A stretch of DNA of 64,000 nucleotides, taken from assembly GCF_947179165.1 (NCBI RefSeq), contig NC_077238.1:74833257-74897256 (forward strand). Reading direction: 5' to 3'. Positions 43,622 through 55,639 of the stretch are shown here, in pieces. This DNA comes from Solanum dulcamara. Its lineage: Eukaryota; Streptophyta; Magnoliopsida; Solanales; Solanaceae. Within the stretch, counting starts at the first letter, position 1. The number at the start of each line of letters is the position of its first letter. The position numbers and the translations under genes are program-made. The notes under the pieces were generated by a model. That model was not told the DNA's origin and made no database searches. It was given only the letters and a program-made list of their open reading frames with translations.

Positions 43622-45375
43622 TGTAATGACATGGTCCGACGTTATGGATACTCCAATGGGAAAGAAATTTGGGTCAGAAAACATCTGAGTAGTAACTTGA
43701 AAAATTTGAGTCTAGGATAGACTTGAATGAAATTTGAGTCAGGTGAGTTTTGGAGTAATTCGGTAATGAATAGATGATTAAATTCTGAGTTTGATAGCTT
43801 GAGTTGATAGTCTAGACATTAAGGAGCTTGTACGGCTTTATGGAACGAATTCAACCGATTAGAGCTCTCGTAATGGATCTTGGCATGAAGGGTTGATTTT
43901 AAAGTGTCATGATTTGAGGGTGTGTTGCAAAATGAGGGCTTGTGACTCAAATCCCAAGGTTTTATTCTTGTGCAACCTGCTATCGCGGGGTAAGTAATGC
44001 TATGACGGAACAGTCACAAATTTAAGTACCAGAATTGTTTTTATTTCCATCAATTTTCGTGCAAAAGGTAAGTTAATCGCTCTCCTACTTGTATTTTGAT
44101 TCTTAGAACCCAGAATCCATGGTAAATATCTTAGGGGAGGGTTCTTGGCTTGAATTTAATGGTGGAAAAAGCCTTAATTGGAGGGAGGTGATCATGAAAG
44201 ATGGCCAAGGGCTAGAATTTTGATATAACCCGAATATTGTAGGCCAATGGTTCACTGATTCTTGTATTTCTTGTTTGATTTTAGGCCAAGAACAAGTCAA
44301 GAGACTTCGGAAAAGGATTACTCCAATTCTTTAGAGTTTCAAAGGCTTGGCTTTGAGGTAGGTGATGGTTTACATTCCTGTCTGTGCTACATGTGCTTCT
44401 ACTGTAATTGATAGTATTGCTTGCATATATGAGACTAGGAAATATGTAATGAACTTGATCAAATGACTATTGTGATCAATTATATGCAATGAACTGAATA
44501 CTTGATTGTGCAAGCTATGAACTATTCATTGTGGATTGTGATTATGATTGTGATTGTTGGATCGTGTTTCACGTCGGTACAAATTGAATCGGGTGTCACG
44601 CCGACATATAATTAGATTGAGTATCACGCTGGTACGTATTGAATCGGGTGTCACCTCGACACATATTGAATCAGGTACCACGCCGACAGAAACTAACAGT
44701 TTAAATATGGGTTTCATGGGAGGACCATTGTTTGATTGTTATATTTGGAGTTGACTCTGTAAATTGTTATTGCTCATGAAATGATAATTGATAATGTGTT
44801 CCTGTATATGTCTGTATTTACTATGTTGTAGTTACTTGTATATATTTTACTTACTGGACTGACCGCGTGATTTTACTAGTACACCATTGTTTGTGTACTA
44901 ATACTGCTACTCTTTTCTTGTTGAGTACAGGACATCTTCAGGTGACTGCTGATAAACCTCAGATAAAAGACCACTGACTATTCAGAATTCAAGGGTGAGC
45001 CAGTTCTTTCAAGCTGTCATGGATTCTTCTAGGATCTCAGTCCAATCTTTTAGGACTTAGAACTTGCAGACTTATTTTTGTACTATTATTTTTTAGGTTG
45101 ACTCCCCGTACTCTTAAATTTGTTGCTTAGTAGTTTTGGTACAATGACTTTCAGGTTCTAGCGGGGGTTGACTTTCGCATGTTTTGACCATATTATGATT
45201 GTGTTTGAATTAATTTTCTAAGTTTATGTGAACTCAACTTAAACTTATATAAAAATTATTTTCACATCATTTTATGCTTATTTTTGTATTAAGATGCTAG
45301 TTTGAGGTGTAGTTTTGATTCTCCTACCAGAGGGTTTGTGTAGGTGCCACTCACGGTCTGATTTGAATTGTGACA
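43622..45375 (+). mobile_element. solo LTR A, 1754 bp, with 5-bp target duplication
   Basis: Starts TGTAATGACATG, ends TTGTGACA, flanked by atcca at 43617-43621 and 45376-45380. It is closely related, in opposite orientation, to the 3' LTR at 58266-60842. There is no internal region, so it is a solo LTR left by recombination between LTRs of a gypsy element. Confidence 0.9.
44560..44700 (+). repeat. LTR minisatellite, about 38-bp unit
   Basis: Four units of the form gaatcgggtgtcacgccgac-acatatt. The same minisatellite, reverse-complemented and with five or six units, is present at 58945-59135 in the related LTR. Confidence 0.75.
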
Positions 45376-45625
45376 ATCCATTAGCTCCTAAATAAGTAGT
45401 ATAAATAGAGGAACATTTATTTGTAAAATTATCAAGCAAATTATTCAGTTGTCTTATACAAATCTGTCTAGCAATACTTTTGTGTTCTTTATACTATTTT
45501 CTTTGCAATTTTTAGTGTCTTACGTTGACTTGACATGGTAAAATCGTGAGTAAATAGTGTAAGAATGTGAGCCAGTTGTCAAGTATCACATGTGAGCTTA
45601 GTTAAAGACTAAGGGTGTGACAACA

Positions 45626-45637
45626 TAGTATCAAACC
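45626..45637 (+). other. primer-binding site of retroelement B (mutated)
   Basis: tagtatcaaacc corresponds to TGGTATCAGAGC with three changes and is followed by aagg, as in other plant elements. It lies three bases after the LTR end. Confidence 0.6.
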
Positions 45638-46509
45638 AAGGTTATAACTAAGTAAATTACAAACGATGCAAAATTCAATGTTGTTAATACTCTATCCAAC
45701 GTCACCCAAGATGTCACTACTAAGAAGGCACGTAACAAGAAGAGGAATGCTGCCAACAAGAACGAGAAGTTGTTATGTGAGGCTGTATCAAGTGAAGGGC
45801 TTACGTCCCAGGAATCATCTGTCATAGAGAAGAGCAGAGATAAAGTGGAGGTCTGTCACGCCCCGAGAGGGTACCCTAGACGTGACCGGCACTCGAAGAC
45901 CATTGTTGGTCCCAAAGTGAACCACTTGGTCCAATCACACATCCGTTCATATCAATCAATCAGCAGAAAGTTTAAAATAAAGAAATAATTTAGTGGGCAA
46001 TCCAAATCATCAATCTAACTCAAGGAATAAAGGCCATGAGCCAACAATTCAACTTCAATCTATGTCGTTTAAAATAGTTTGACAAGAATGATTTAAGGAA
46101 ATAAAATACTCAATCAACCCATCACTATCTAGTCTATGAAGCCTCTATCACTACTATCTAATTGGTGCCAATGACATATTCGTGGCTACCTCAAATCAAA
46201 ATGAAAAGGGCTAACTGACGCAAGAATAACATAAGCGGTATCCTCCGAATGTAGGGGAGGACTCACCAATACGCTGAGTGTGTATAGATCCTCAATGGTG
46301 CTCCTATTGACGATCTCTTAAACCTGTATCTGCATCATGAAATGATGCAGGTCCAAATGGACGTCAGTACATAGAATGTATGAGTATTTAATATGGCAGA
46401 ATGAAACATACCTCAAGGAAGAGTAATGTTGGTTCAAATATCTCAACTCAGAAAGATAAGAGAGACTCAATCAAAGTGTCATAAGTCTAAAGTAAGGATA
46501 CATTTTTAG

Positions 46510-46770
46510 ACAAAGACCAATCATATACCATACAATCCAATCCAATCATGTACAATACAGTTCAATCAAATCATTTACAATTCGATCCCATCCAATCACA
46601 TACCACTCTATTCAACCCAATCACACATCATTCTATTCAATCCAATCCAATCGTACACTATCCGATCATATATCATTTAATCCAATCCACCACATATCAC
46701 CTACTCCAATTCAATCATACACAATCTAATCATATATCATCCAATCCAATCCAATCATATACCATAAACT
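46510..46770. repeat. ccaat/tcat-rich minisatellite
   Basis: Irregular runs of atccaatccaatcatatacc-like text. The 88-codon frame here is an artefact of this repeat. Confidence 0.75.
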
Positions 46771-47755
46771 CAACAATCAACTCAACAATCAAGTCAAAGG
46801 ACTCAACTCAATAAATATGCAAATTAGAACTTAGTAATGTGATATAATCCAACTCAATTATCAATAAGCTCAATCAAACCAATCAAATCATGCACAATCC
46901 ACTCAATTTGGGAGTTTCTCTAACCGACAACAATCCCACCACCTATAAGTAGGTGATGCACAATGAGCCACGTCGTTGCCACGTCCGTCCATACCTTGCC
47001 AGGGCATGAACGAATCAATCAATCATGGATTCCATCGATCAGTCAAGTCCTATCATTTCAGGATAATAAAATGGAAAATATCCGACTTTAACGGTTCGAT
47101 CCCATGGGAAGCATCCGACTTTAACGGTTCAATCCCTTCCTATGTTGGCGGCGTAGTTTATGGGGTTCGAGTATAGACTATACTCTTACCCAATTCGGTG
47201 CTCGATACTCCTTCCAAGACTCAATATGCACATATCCATTAAGTGAGTAAAATATTCAAAATACTCATTTAGTCTCTTAGGACTTAGTTTCAAATCAACT
47301 CATTTAGTCTCATTGGACTCTTTTCAAAACTCAATCCATCTGGTCTCATTGGACCTTCTTTCACAATCAACTCATTTAAATCATCAAACTCTTCTTTCTG
47401 AATTCGATACCATCTCAACTCAATGAATGCAGAAAATATTAGATGCATTTAAAATATAATTTCAACTCCTTAACTCAAACTCAAAATAGACATTTTTATG
47501 TAAAAATACTCAACTCGTTTATACTCATGTTCAAAAATAATTAAAAGACTTCTCAAACTCAACTCATGCTTAAACTCTTTTATTAAATCATAGATGAAAA
47601 TAATCACTCTTTAAACTCAAAATAGTGTATAAATAGTTTATGCAAAAATGTTCACAAATCATTTATTTAAAACTCCTTCTCAAAAGATCATTTATTTTCA
47701 AAATGTTCATAAGACTTCAATCAACTCAAATTATGCAAATCACATATTCACATTA

Positions 47756-47900
47756 GACTCAAATCCACTTTATCACACAACATCCTCATCAACATAACCT
47801 CTTCATTCACATCATCGTCAAATATCATCATTCACATCATCATCAAACATCATCATCACATCATCATCAAATATCATCATCACATCATCATCAAACATCT
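47756..47900. repeat. (catcat)-type minisatellite
   Basis: About 20-24 base units of catcatcatcaaacatcatc type, four to five copies, inside solo LTR C. Confidence 0.75.
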
Positions 47901-48689
47901 ACTCCAAAATCCTTATTTAATTCTATATTCCATTTATAGAAACAAAAGTGACATTCTAGCTCTACCAACGTTTCATTTCTTTTTATGCCATTCATATTGT
48001 AACTATCCCAATTTTCATATAACTCAAAATTAATTTCATCAAACTCATGTAAAAGAATACCTCATTTCACTATGAAAATAATATTGTTTTTATGTACATA
48101 AAAAACATCAATCTCATCCTCAAGATAAATTATGACAAAAGAAATCTCATCTTGGGTTCATGTGAATGAATACATGAATCCATACACTCAACAAAACTCA
48201 ACTCAAGAACACCATCAATACATATGAATTTATATACAAAAATTCATTTGTAGTCAATAATATGAAAGATAACTATTTAGTAATTCAAGTCATGAAAATC
48301 ATCAATCAATTAATAGTAAAAAGAAAATCTTTCTATAATTTTGGGAAAAATTCAAGAAAACCTCCATGGGAGGTTCAAGCTTTTCACCATTTTCATCCAA
48401 CACATCTATGGGGCATATGGAAGAACTCAATCCATATTTTAGGTTAGCCTTACATACCTTAGAGTAGATTTTGAAGAAACCTTGTTGTTGGGTCTTCAAT
48501 GGGAAGCTTGAATCCTTGAGCTTTTGAGGGCAAATTCTTGTTGGAGATGTTTGGGAGAGAAGAGGGGATGAAGATTAGGGTTTTGGGGAGGTGGGGAGGC
48601 TGAAAATATCATCCCAAAACATTTCAAGTTGGGTATATATAATTAGGAAAAAAGTCCAAGTTGCCCCTCTTCAAAATATGGAAAACTGG

Positions 48690-48860
48690 GCAAAAATCTT
48701 GCTGGCGCTATAGTGGCGCGTCGCGCCACTGCAGCGCCAAGCCAAAATAGGCTTAAAACCCTGCACATCTAATAGTGGCGCGTCGCGCCAAGGACCAAAC
48801 TACTGAGGCTGTTTTCTGGCGCTATAGTGGCGTCGGGCGCCACTGGAGCGCCAAGCCTAA
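48690..48860. repeat. GC-rich palindromic repeat in solo LTR C
   Basis: tggcgctatagtggcgcgtc followed by gcgccac recurs with variations three times (about 48701, 48773 and 48817), with gcgccaagcc between. The core tggcgcgtcgcgcca is an almost perfect palindrome. It stands out in AT-rich DNA and could fold into hairpins. A shorter GC patch of the same kind lies in the LTR at 3819, near 4215-4245. Confidence 0.8.
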
Positions 48861-49810
48861 ATTTCTTGCAGTTGTCGCCCAGGCCTGAAATTCCTGCAGT
48901 ACTAGTCTGTAGTAAAATGGTCATAACTTTTGACTCCGAACTCCAAAAATTACAATCTTGGTGGTGTTGGAAAGAAGACTCAAAGAGCTTTAATTTGGTA
49001 GGTCGTGGTCCACCCAGTTCATTATATTCTAGGAGATTTGGTCATTTGAAGTTGACCCTTATACTAACTCCTCCGAAAACTTAATCGATTGGAATTCTTT
49101 GGACTCGACTTGGTGTTAGAGATCCCTTATGACCCCTAAACACATCTAACACACTTAAAATACTTAGGAATTAATCCTAACTCATATATAAAATTACAAG
49201 TCCTTCGGTCCGAGTCTACCCACACGTGGAGAAGTGTTCGAGTCTTTGCGAAAAATTTTCCGGGGTGTTACAAGGTCCTTCCCAAGAACGTCTCACTCCG
49301 TAGAATGGGGTTTATGAATGTTATTGCAGGGATGGACATCATCGAGATCTTTATTCCAACGTTTGGGAATAGTGGAGGGCACCCTTAGCGTCCTTCCGGG
49401 GCATATTCTTGAAGAGATTGAGAGCATCCGAAATGACTTTAAGGATCATATGCACGTCGAGATAGAGCTAAGGCAAATATTCATTGCCTTAGAGTGCAGA
49501 TTCATAAAAGCGTTGAACACTATTGATGCCATGAAGCAATGATAAAGGCACTTGAGGAACAAGTCAATGATGGCGTAGCTGAAATAACAGAAATATTATT
49601 GTGATGAGGAGGACAAAGATTGAGGCTCCCAAGCCACCAGAGCTCAAAGAGGTTCGTGATGTACAAGAAATTAAGAACTTTCTTTGGCACTTAGAAAACT
49701 ATTACAAATCTGGAAAAATCAGGAATGATGAATCCAAGATGTGTTGCACCTATCATAACTGCCAATTGCTTGTTGGGGTTCGCATCATGAATTTGTTAAA
49801 ACTTTAATTA

Positions 49811-52740
49811 ACATATTGACTTTATTATTGATGTTTTTGATATTATTATTGGTGATGCTCGATATTTAGAAGAAAGAGCTAAGGCAAAAGAATATCTTAG
49901 AACTTACCAAATATTTGAGGTTGTTTTCTTGCACTTAATGAGAATGTTTTGATGATCACAAATGAACTTAACGCATCATTAGAAAAAAAAAACGGTATAT
50001 TGTAAATGTTGTTTTACTTATTGAAGTGGAAAAGAGGCAACTTCAAAATCTAAGGGATGAAGGATATCTGCTTTTTGTGTCAAGCGCGACATTTCAATAT
50101 ATAATATTGATGATTTTTACTTTAGCTATGAAGATTTTGACGTAAAATTGTTAAGTATAATATTTTATATCACTTATTGCAAAGTGCTTCTTAAGATTAC
50201 CAATTGGCATCTTCAAAAATTCAATGACCATCTAAATGAGGTGACACCATATCCTTAAATTTTACAAGACTTCTTTGTGTTAACTAACCTTTTTATTAAA
50301 TTTAATTTTTTTACCCACATAATTCTTGAAGCATTTAAAATCATCAATTCTTTATTTTATTTTATTTTATTGATGTATTATCAACTAATCATTTTGTTAA
50401 ATAGTTAACTTTTGTTAACTTCAAAAACTAAAATCTCACACTTCAAATAAATGAAGTTTATATGCAGTAACACAGAGACTAAAACTGCTATTTTCTCTTG
50501 TTCTTTTAATTGATAATCTTTTTGTTGATTTCTTTGTACATTACTTTTTCATACGTTAAATCCACTCGATGAAAATCCAATGTCAATTATCCAAAAATAT
50601 ATAGCCATATAGTATTTTTTTTTTTTTGATTTCATACATATTTTAAAATATTCATTTAATTATAAAATAAAATTAAAGTATACATAAATTTAGTATCATC
50701 ATATATCACTGGATCTTTTAATGAATGATGAGAGTAATATTCTTACACAAAAATTTATCTCCTTTATATGATCTTTACTATGACACAATCAATTATAGCT
50801 TGGGATTTCTCCTTTTTCTAAAATGTGATATACTTTACTTCTCACAATTATATCAAGTTTTGTTGTGTTTAGTTTAATGTAAATGTCAACCTTAAATTGT
50901 TGCATTATTAGCTTTTCATGTAGTAGCATTGTAGCAATATTTGCACTAATTTAATTAGGTTGAATATATACTTTGTTCACTTGTATCCAAGTTTTTTTAA
51001 CAATTTTTTTTCTATTAGCAATTCTTTACACACTAAATATTTCTTCAAGTGTGTCTAACACGGCTATTTAGTTAGTTATGTGCCACACATTTTCTATACC
51101 CAAAAGGTTCTAGCCATAAAGGATTATTTTGGTAGTTGAAAAATCGAATTGTGTCAATAGGTAATTTTTTGTATATATACATATATTTATATTTGAGCAG
51201 TTTCTTCATGTGTTTACTTTTTCTTAATGTGTTTTAGAACATCAAATTCAATATAAATAGTTGTGGATTTGATTCTTATTTTTACATATGCAATCTAAGT
51301 AGCTATTTTTGTCTGTGCACATCTTAAATCATGTTTTTCAAAAGTCGGTGATGGAGGAACACTAGGTCTATTGGCTCTAAGCTTGCATTCTTCTCTTGAC
51401 TGAATCATCATTATTTGATATGTTTGATCATAAGTTTAAAATAATACTTTTAATTGTATGTATAGAAAGTTTTTTTTTTCTTTTTTAAATTACGCGTCAA
51501 GTGAAAATGAAAAACATCGATTTTAGGTAATTCACTCTTCGAGAAACTTAAAAACATGCAAACATCTTCCTTCATATGATCTCCCAAAAAACATGACTTT
51601 TCTTTTACTTATGTAACAATCAAAATTATGCAACAGTAGAAAATAATGGTCACTCCTAATTATTAAAAGGTGTAATTAATTTTCCTCTAAACCACTTTAA
51701 TTAGAACCTACTATCCAAGCAACTTAATTATAGAAGTAAACTAGCTAGAGTCTTCAAATTAAAGACAACAATGCCTATATAGACATATGTAAATAAACCC
51801 CATGACCAAACAATAATATTTATCTATATATAAACTTTATGATATTACTACTAATTAACTTCAATTCTAAAACATGCAAAACCATTCATGCACATAAACT
51901 GTTTCAACTCGGCAATTTTTCTAGCAAGCAAAGGTACTAGTTTAGTTAATTAATTAATTAATTCTTAATTATTTCTTCACTTATTTCCTAAGTTTATTGC
52001 TGGCTGCTTCTTCACATTTCGCCAGCTCTTTCAAAAGTCAACCGCTAACTTATTTCACGATAAATCAAAGTATACTTGCGTTTGACTAATATTTATGTAA
52101 AAAATATTGAAACTATCAAATCATCTTTGTTTACTTTATACAAAGGATAATTACCTATAAACAACATTTTGGTGACTTGATAATGTAAAAAAAAGTTACG
52201 AATGAAATGCAAATCATTTTAGCCCAATATTTGTACTAAAGTGGTGCAATTTGTTATCTTATATAGAGGGTGAGATAGTTAATCCCATGTATTTTTGTCT
52301 ATCCCATCTCGCATACCAATGGCTCATTATTTTACTGAAATAAAATTGATATTTTTTTTATATTCGTAAGATGTAGCGTTATAGTAACTCTTAAGGACAT
52401 ATTTTTATAATCACAAAAAAAATCATGACACGCATATGTTTAAAACGATAGATTAAAAGATTCAATGGGGGATCCTCAAAATACAAGTTATTAATTAGTC
52501 ACGAAAATCCAGTAACTTTAGTTCAAACTATGCATATATATATAATAACAAGAAAAAGTAGTTCAGTGTGATTTCATAAGTGAGGCCCAAAGAAAATGAG
52601 GTATAGGCAAATTGACCTTAGTAATTTACTCCTATCTTGTGTGAGGTAAAATTATTGTTATACATATATATTAAAAACTTTAAATCTTAAAACTCTTTAT
52701 ATGTGAAACTTTTCCTTTCTTTTTTAAAGCCGTTTACTCA
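49811..52740. other. AT-rich intergenic DNA upstream of the STIG1-type gene
   Basis: No exon-like block or element terminus recognised. Contains poly-T and TA-rich runs. Confidence 0.4.
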
Positions 52741-52750
52741 AATATTTCAA

Positions 52751-52790
52751 TATAAAATGAGTTGGGAGGTAGGGAGTATGTCTATTTAAG
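52751..52790 (+). promoter_or_regulatory. TATA-like boxes of the STIG1-type gene
   Basis: tataaaat at 52751 and tatttaag at 52783 lie 145 and 113 bases before the ATG. Either could be the TATA box; the choice is open. Confidence 0.4.
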
Positions 52791-52895
52791 TACCCCTTCA
52801 TCAAGTCTCTCAAACATTTCATTCTTCTTTCCCATACCCTCAAACAAAAATAACGAAATCGAACACCTCAACGTACATTTCACCTTCTCCAAAAG

Positions 52896-53372
52896 ATGAA
52901 GGTGATGAAAATCTTGATCTCCCTCGCCATTACCATGGCGCTCGCCATAGCTATCATCACCACCACCACTACCATTACTCAAACTATTGACAAATTCGAA
53001 AACATGGATCATGAAAGGCTCTCAACTCCAAAGTTGCCACCGTTGAAGAAGAAATTAGTTGCAAGTCGTTTTCTCATCGAACAACAGAAACCGAAGAACC
53101 CTAGAGCAGCCGATCACTGCCACAAGGACAACGAAATATGTACCGCTCTCGAAATTGGCGGGACAAACACAACTTGCTGCAACAACAAATGTATCGATTT
53201 ATCGTACGATGACCATAATTGCGGTGCCTGCAAGAAGAAATGTCCGTTTACGGAGACTTGCTGTAGGGGTGAATGTGTAAATTTGTCATATGATAAAAGG
53301 CATTGTGGATATTGCAACAACAGGTGCATGACTGGTGGATACTGTTTTTATGGAATGTGTGATTACGCCTAA
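52896..53372 (+). CDS. STIG1-family cysteine-rich secreted protein, 158 aa
   Basis: Intronless. Residues 1-24 form a signal peptide ([14 protein letters not shown] core). A variable basic linker follows to residue 72. The C-terminal domain has 16 cysteines from residue 75 in the family's pattern ([39 protein letters not shown]), which shows an internal duplication of a C-x-C-xxLSYDxxxCGxC unit. This is the Stig1 family. In tomato, STIG1 is secreted by the pistil and binds the pollen receptor kinase LePRK2 to promote pollen tube growth; other members (GRI) act in cell-death signalling. Which of these this copy resembles cannot be decided here. All cysteines appear present. The first ATG is used; a TATA box and a polyadenylation signal fit. 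Confidence 0.92.
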   Translation: MKVMKILISLAITMALAIAIITTTTTITQTIDKFENMDHERLSTPKLPPLKKKLVASRFLIEQQKPKNPRAADHCHKDNEICTALEIGGTNTTCCNNKCIDLSYDDHNCGACKKKCPFTETCCRGECVNLSYDKRHCGYCNNRCMTGGYCFYGMCDYA

Positions 53373-53442
53373 TTATAAGGTTTGGCAATTTAATGATTTA
53401 TAATATAAAGCTCCTATCATTATTATTATTATTTACGTTGAA

Positions 53443-53448
53443 AATAAA
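53443..53448 (+). terminator. polyadenylation signal candidate
   Basis: AATAAA lies 71 bases after the stop codon of the STIG1-type gene. Confidence 0.4.
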
Positions 53449-55169
53449 CAACCACATTTGAGATATTTAGTGGTTGACGTCCCTCAAGAACATCATACAT
53501 TCTACATAATTATTTACTTAATGATTTATCAACCAAATATTGATGTAATAATTTCAAGGATTGATTGATTCTACGTACCATAAGAGTTTGTATACTCATG
53601 ATTATAACTTGTTTTTGTTAACAAGTCGATTCTTTTGTGCAATGAGCCAATTTTGTGCAATTTTTGAATATGTAATGTTGATGTTATTCTTTGTGACTAT
53701 TTTTTATTCACAAATTTTAAGCTCCTAATTACTAAGACTATTTATCTATTTGTTAGTTGATGAATTTTAGTTTACTAAATACCGTTTGGATGAGTTTGGC
53801 CAAATCAGGGTGGATGTAGTTAATTACGAGTTTATTCGACTATAGTAATTTTATTCAGAACTTTGTATATGTATCAAAAACTTCATTAAAAAGGTACAAA
53901 GAATAGATTTAGAAAGCATTAAATCAAATTGGTTTAGGTAAAATTTCAAAACAAAGTTCATGAAATTTTAAATTATGAATCTACCTATGATAATATTTTT
54001 TAAAGAGTTTCTTTTAAATATATGAACTATTTCTTATTGGGTTTTGAAATCCTGAATAAGAACTTTGTTGACTTCTCTTTTAAGTAGCAATTGTCCCCTA
54101 TAATTTGAATACAACCATAGGTATTTCATGATCAAATTGAGCGCGCGCGTATGTATATATATATATATATAGGGTTTGGGAGCCAAGGTGTGGGAGAAAG
54201 GGTAAAGAGAGAGTCTTAGGAGATTGAGTATGCATACACTAATCATAGGATACAAGACATTAGTAGTTTGGTCGAGGTCGTGGTTGAATGATAAGTACAC
54301 TTCTTTATTCTTATTCATAGGTCTCAAATTCAAGTCATTTAAGTACGAAGTCGCCTTTATTAGGAATTTTATACCCCACCCTCTCTCAATGAGCATGAGA
54401 CTTTCTGACATAAATTTAAATTTATTAATTGAACCTCAATACGAATATCATATATCGAATTACAAACATATATATATATATATATATATATAAAAGTAAA
54501 TTTCTAGTTGAGAATAAATATTAGTTTTTCAAAAGAGATCTAATTAATGGGTTTTCCAAAGTATTGAAACTTTAATTAACAATTATATTTTGTGTATAGA
54601 TACTCTCCTTCCATAATTTTACATAATCATACAACATACAAGGTTAACTTGTAATTCTTTCTTTTTTCTTTTGTAAAACTATTCTTTGTCCAAAAAAATT
54701 GAACACTAATCATGGAAACCTTTTTTTAATTTACCAATTTGCATAATAAAAAGTAATCTTAATTTCTTGGATCGTAAACATGCATGTGAAATGTGAATAT
54801 CTAGCAAAATGTTTTTATGGAAGCAATCAATAGTCAAAGTTTACTTTATTAATACCTAAAAAAAAGGAATGGTATACTTATACTTTTATTATTTTATTTC
54901 TCTTCTTTGCCAGTTTTCTTGTTATATGCTTAATTCAACAAGCAAAGGTGGCGATCATGATTATTCATTACGCAAAAAGAAAATTTAAATTTAAGATAAT
55001 TGTTTGTTTATAATTAAAAAAATTACGATCATGTATCTTTTTGTTTTATTTTATAAGCTTCTCTTTTTAGTTTTTTTTATACTCTATTTAAGTTTAATCC
55101 CATGCTTACTTCCTCCCTAAACCATGGGGTGTTAGCCTTGAAGTGTTCACCTCACATGCTATTAAAATA
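53449..55169. other. AT-rich intergenic DNA with two TA microsatellites
   Basis: (TA)n at about 54150-54170, preceded by a (GC)n run gcgcgcgcg, and at about 54469-54492. No gene; the frames at 54034 and 54224 overlap each other and lack motifs. Confidence 0.5.
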
Positions 55170-55171
55170 TA

Positions 55172-55456
55172 CTCCATTCGTCTCAAATTATTTATCGTGA
55201 TTTTTAAAAATATAATTATCTCAAGTTATTTGTCATTTAGAAGTTCAAGACAAAATTAATCATTTTTTCATTTTATCTTTAATAGTAATTGTTCTGAATT
55301 ATTACAAATATCTCAATAGAATAAATACTTAATAAATAGTTATTATACCTTAAGACATACACTAGGGTAAAATAGAATTTGTAAAAAACTTTCTAATTGA
55401 TATTTCTTAAAATACGTGTAAAAAAATTACAAACAAATAATTTGAGACGGAAGAAA
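55172..55456. mobile_element. Stowaway MITE, TA duplication
   Basis: Left end CTCCATTCGTCTCAAATTAT, right end ATAATTTGAGACGGAAGAAA, flanked by ta. CTCC-TTCGTCTCAAA is the common plant Stowaway end. Length is 285 bases. Confidence 0.8.
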
Positions 55457-55639
55457 TACTAATTTTCATTTAAATTCAATTGATACATAGTTTATAGGCT
55501 CAGTCGCTCGGAACCGAGTTTACAAAATATGGTAATGCTTCTAATGTTAAAGTTGCCTAATTAGAATTCTCTTTCCTAATCTTATAAGGATTGTCATATT
55601 AAAAAAAAAAAAATCTAAAACAAATCTCCTACTTTTTTT

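Larger units (their letters stand above)
43420..45622 (+). mobile_element. 5' LTR of retroelement B (split by a solo LTR)
   Basis: Left part 43420-43621 and right part 45381-45622 join across the insertion described next; together they are about 445 bases. It starts TGTCACTTGACAC and ends GGTGTGACA, followed three bases later by a primer site. A TATA-like tataaatag is near 45401. The left boundary rests on the TG...CA rule and the inverted TGTCAC/GTGACA ends. Confidence 0.6.
45854..49272 (-). mobile_element. solo LTR C, 3419 bp, with 5-bp target duplication
   Basis: On - it begins TGTAACACCCCGGAAAA and ends GGGGCGTGACA. It is flanked by aggtc at 45849-45853 and 49273-49277. It shares family blocks with the LTRs at 3819 and 11557 (cctagacgtgaccggcactcg; taaccgacaacaat). 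No internal region is present. It disrupts the gag of element B. It contains three low-complexity tracts listed below. Confidence 0.92.
45650..49810 (+). pseudogene. gag of retroelement B, split by solo LTR C
   Basis: The left part (45668-45853) is Lys/Asn-rich (TKKARNKKRN). After the insertion the text continues from 49278 in gag-like style; in 49601-49807 it reads PKPPELKEVRDVQEIKNFLW followed by HLENYYKSGKIRNDE, the start of the Ty3/gypsy gag capsid domain. Stops and frameshifts are numerous. Sequence after about 49810 is not recognisable as pol, so the element is truncated. Confidence 0.7.

Noticed and set aside
46548..46814. 88-codon frame rich in Asn, Pro, Ile and Ser
   Set aside because: It is the translation of a ccaat/tcat minisatellite.
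52782..53012. 76-codon minus-strand frame
   Set aside because: Antisense to the STIG1-type leader and signal peptide.
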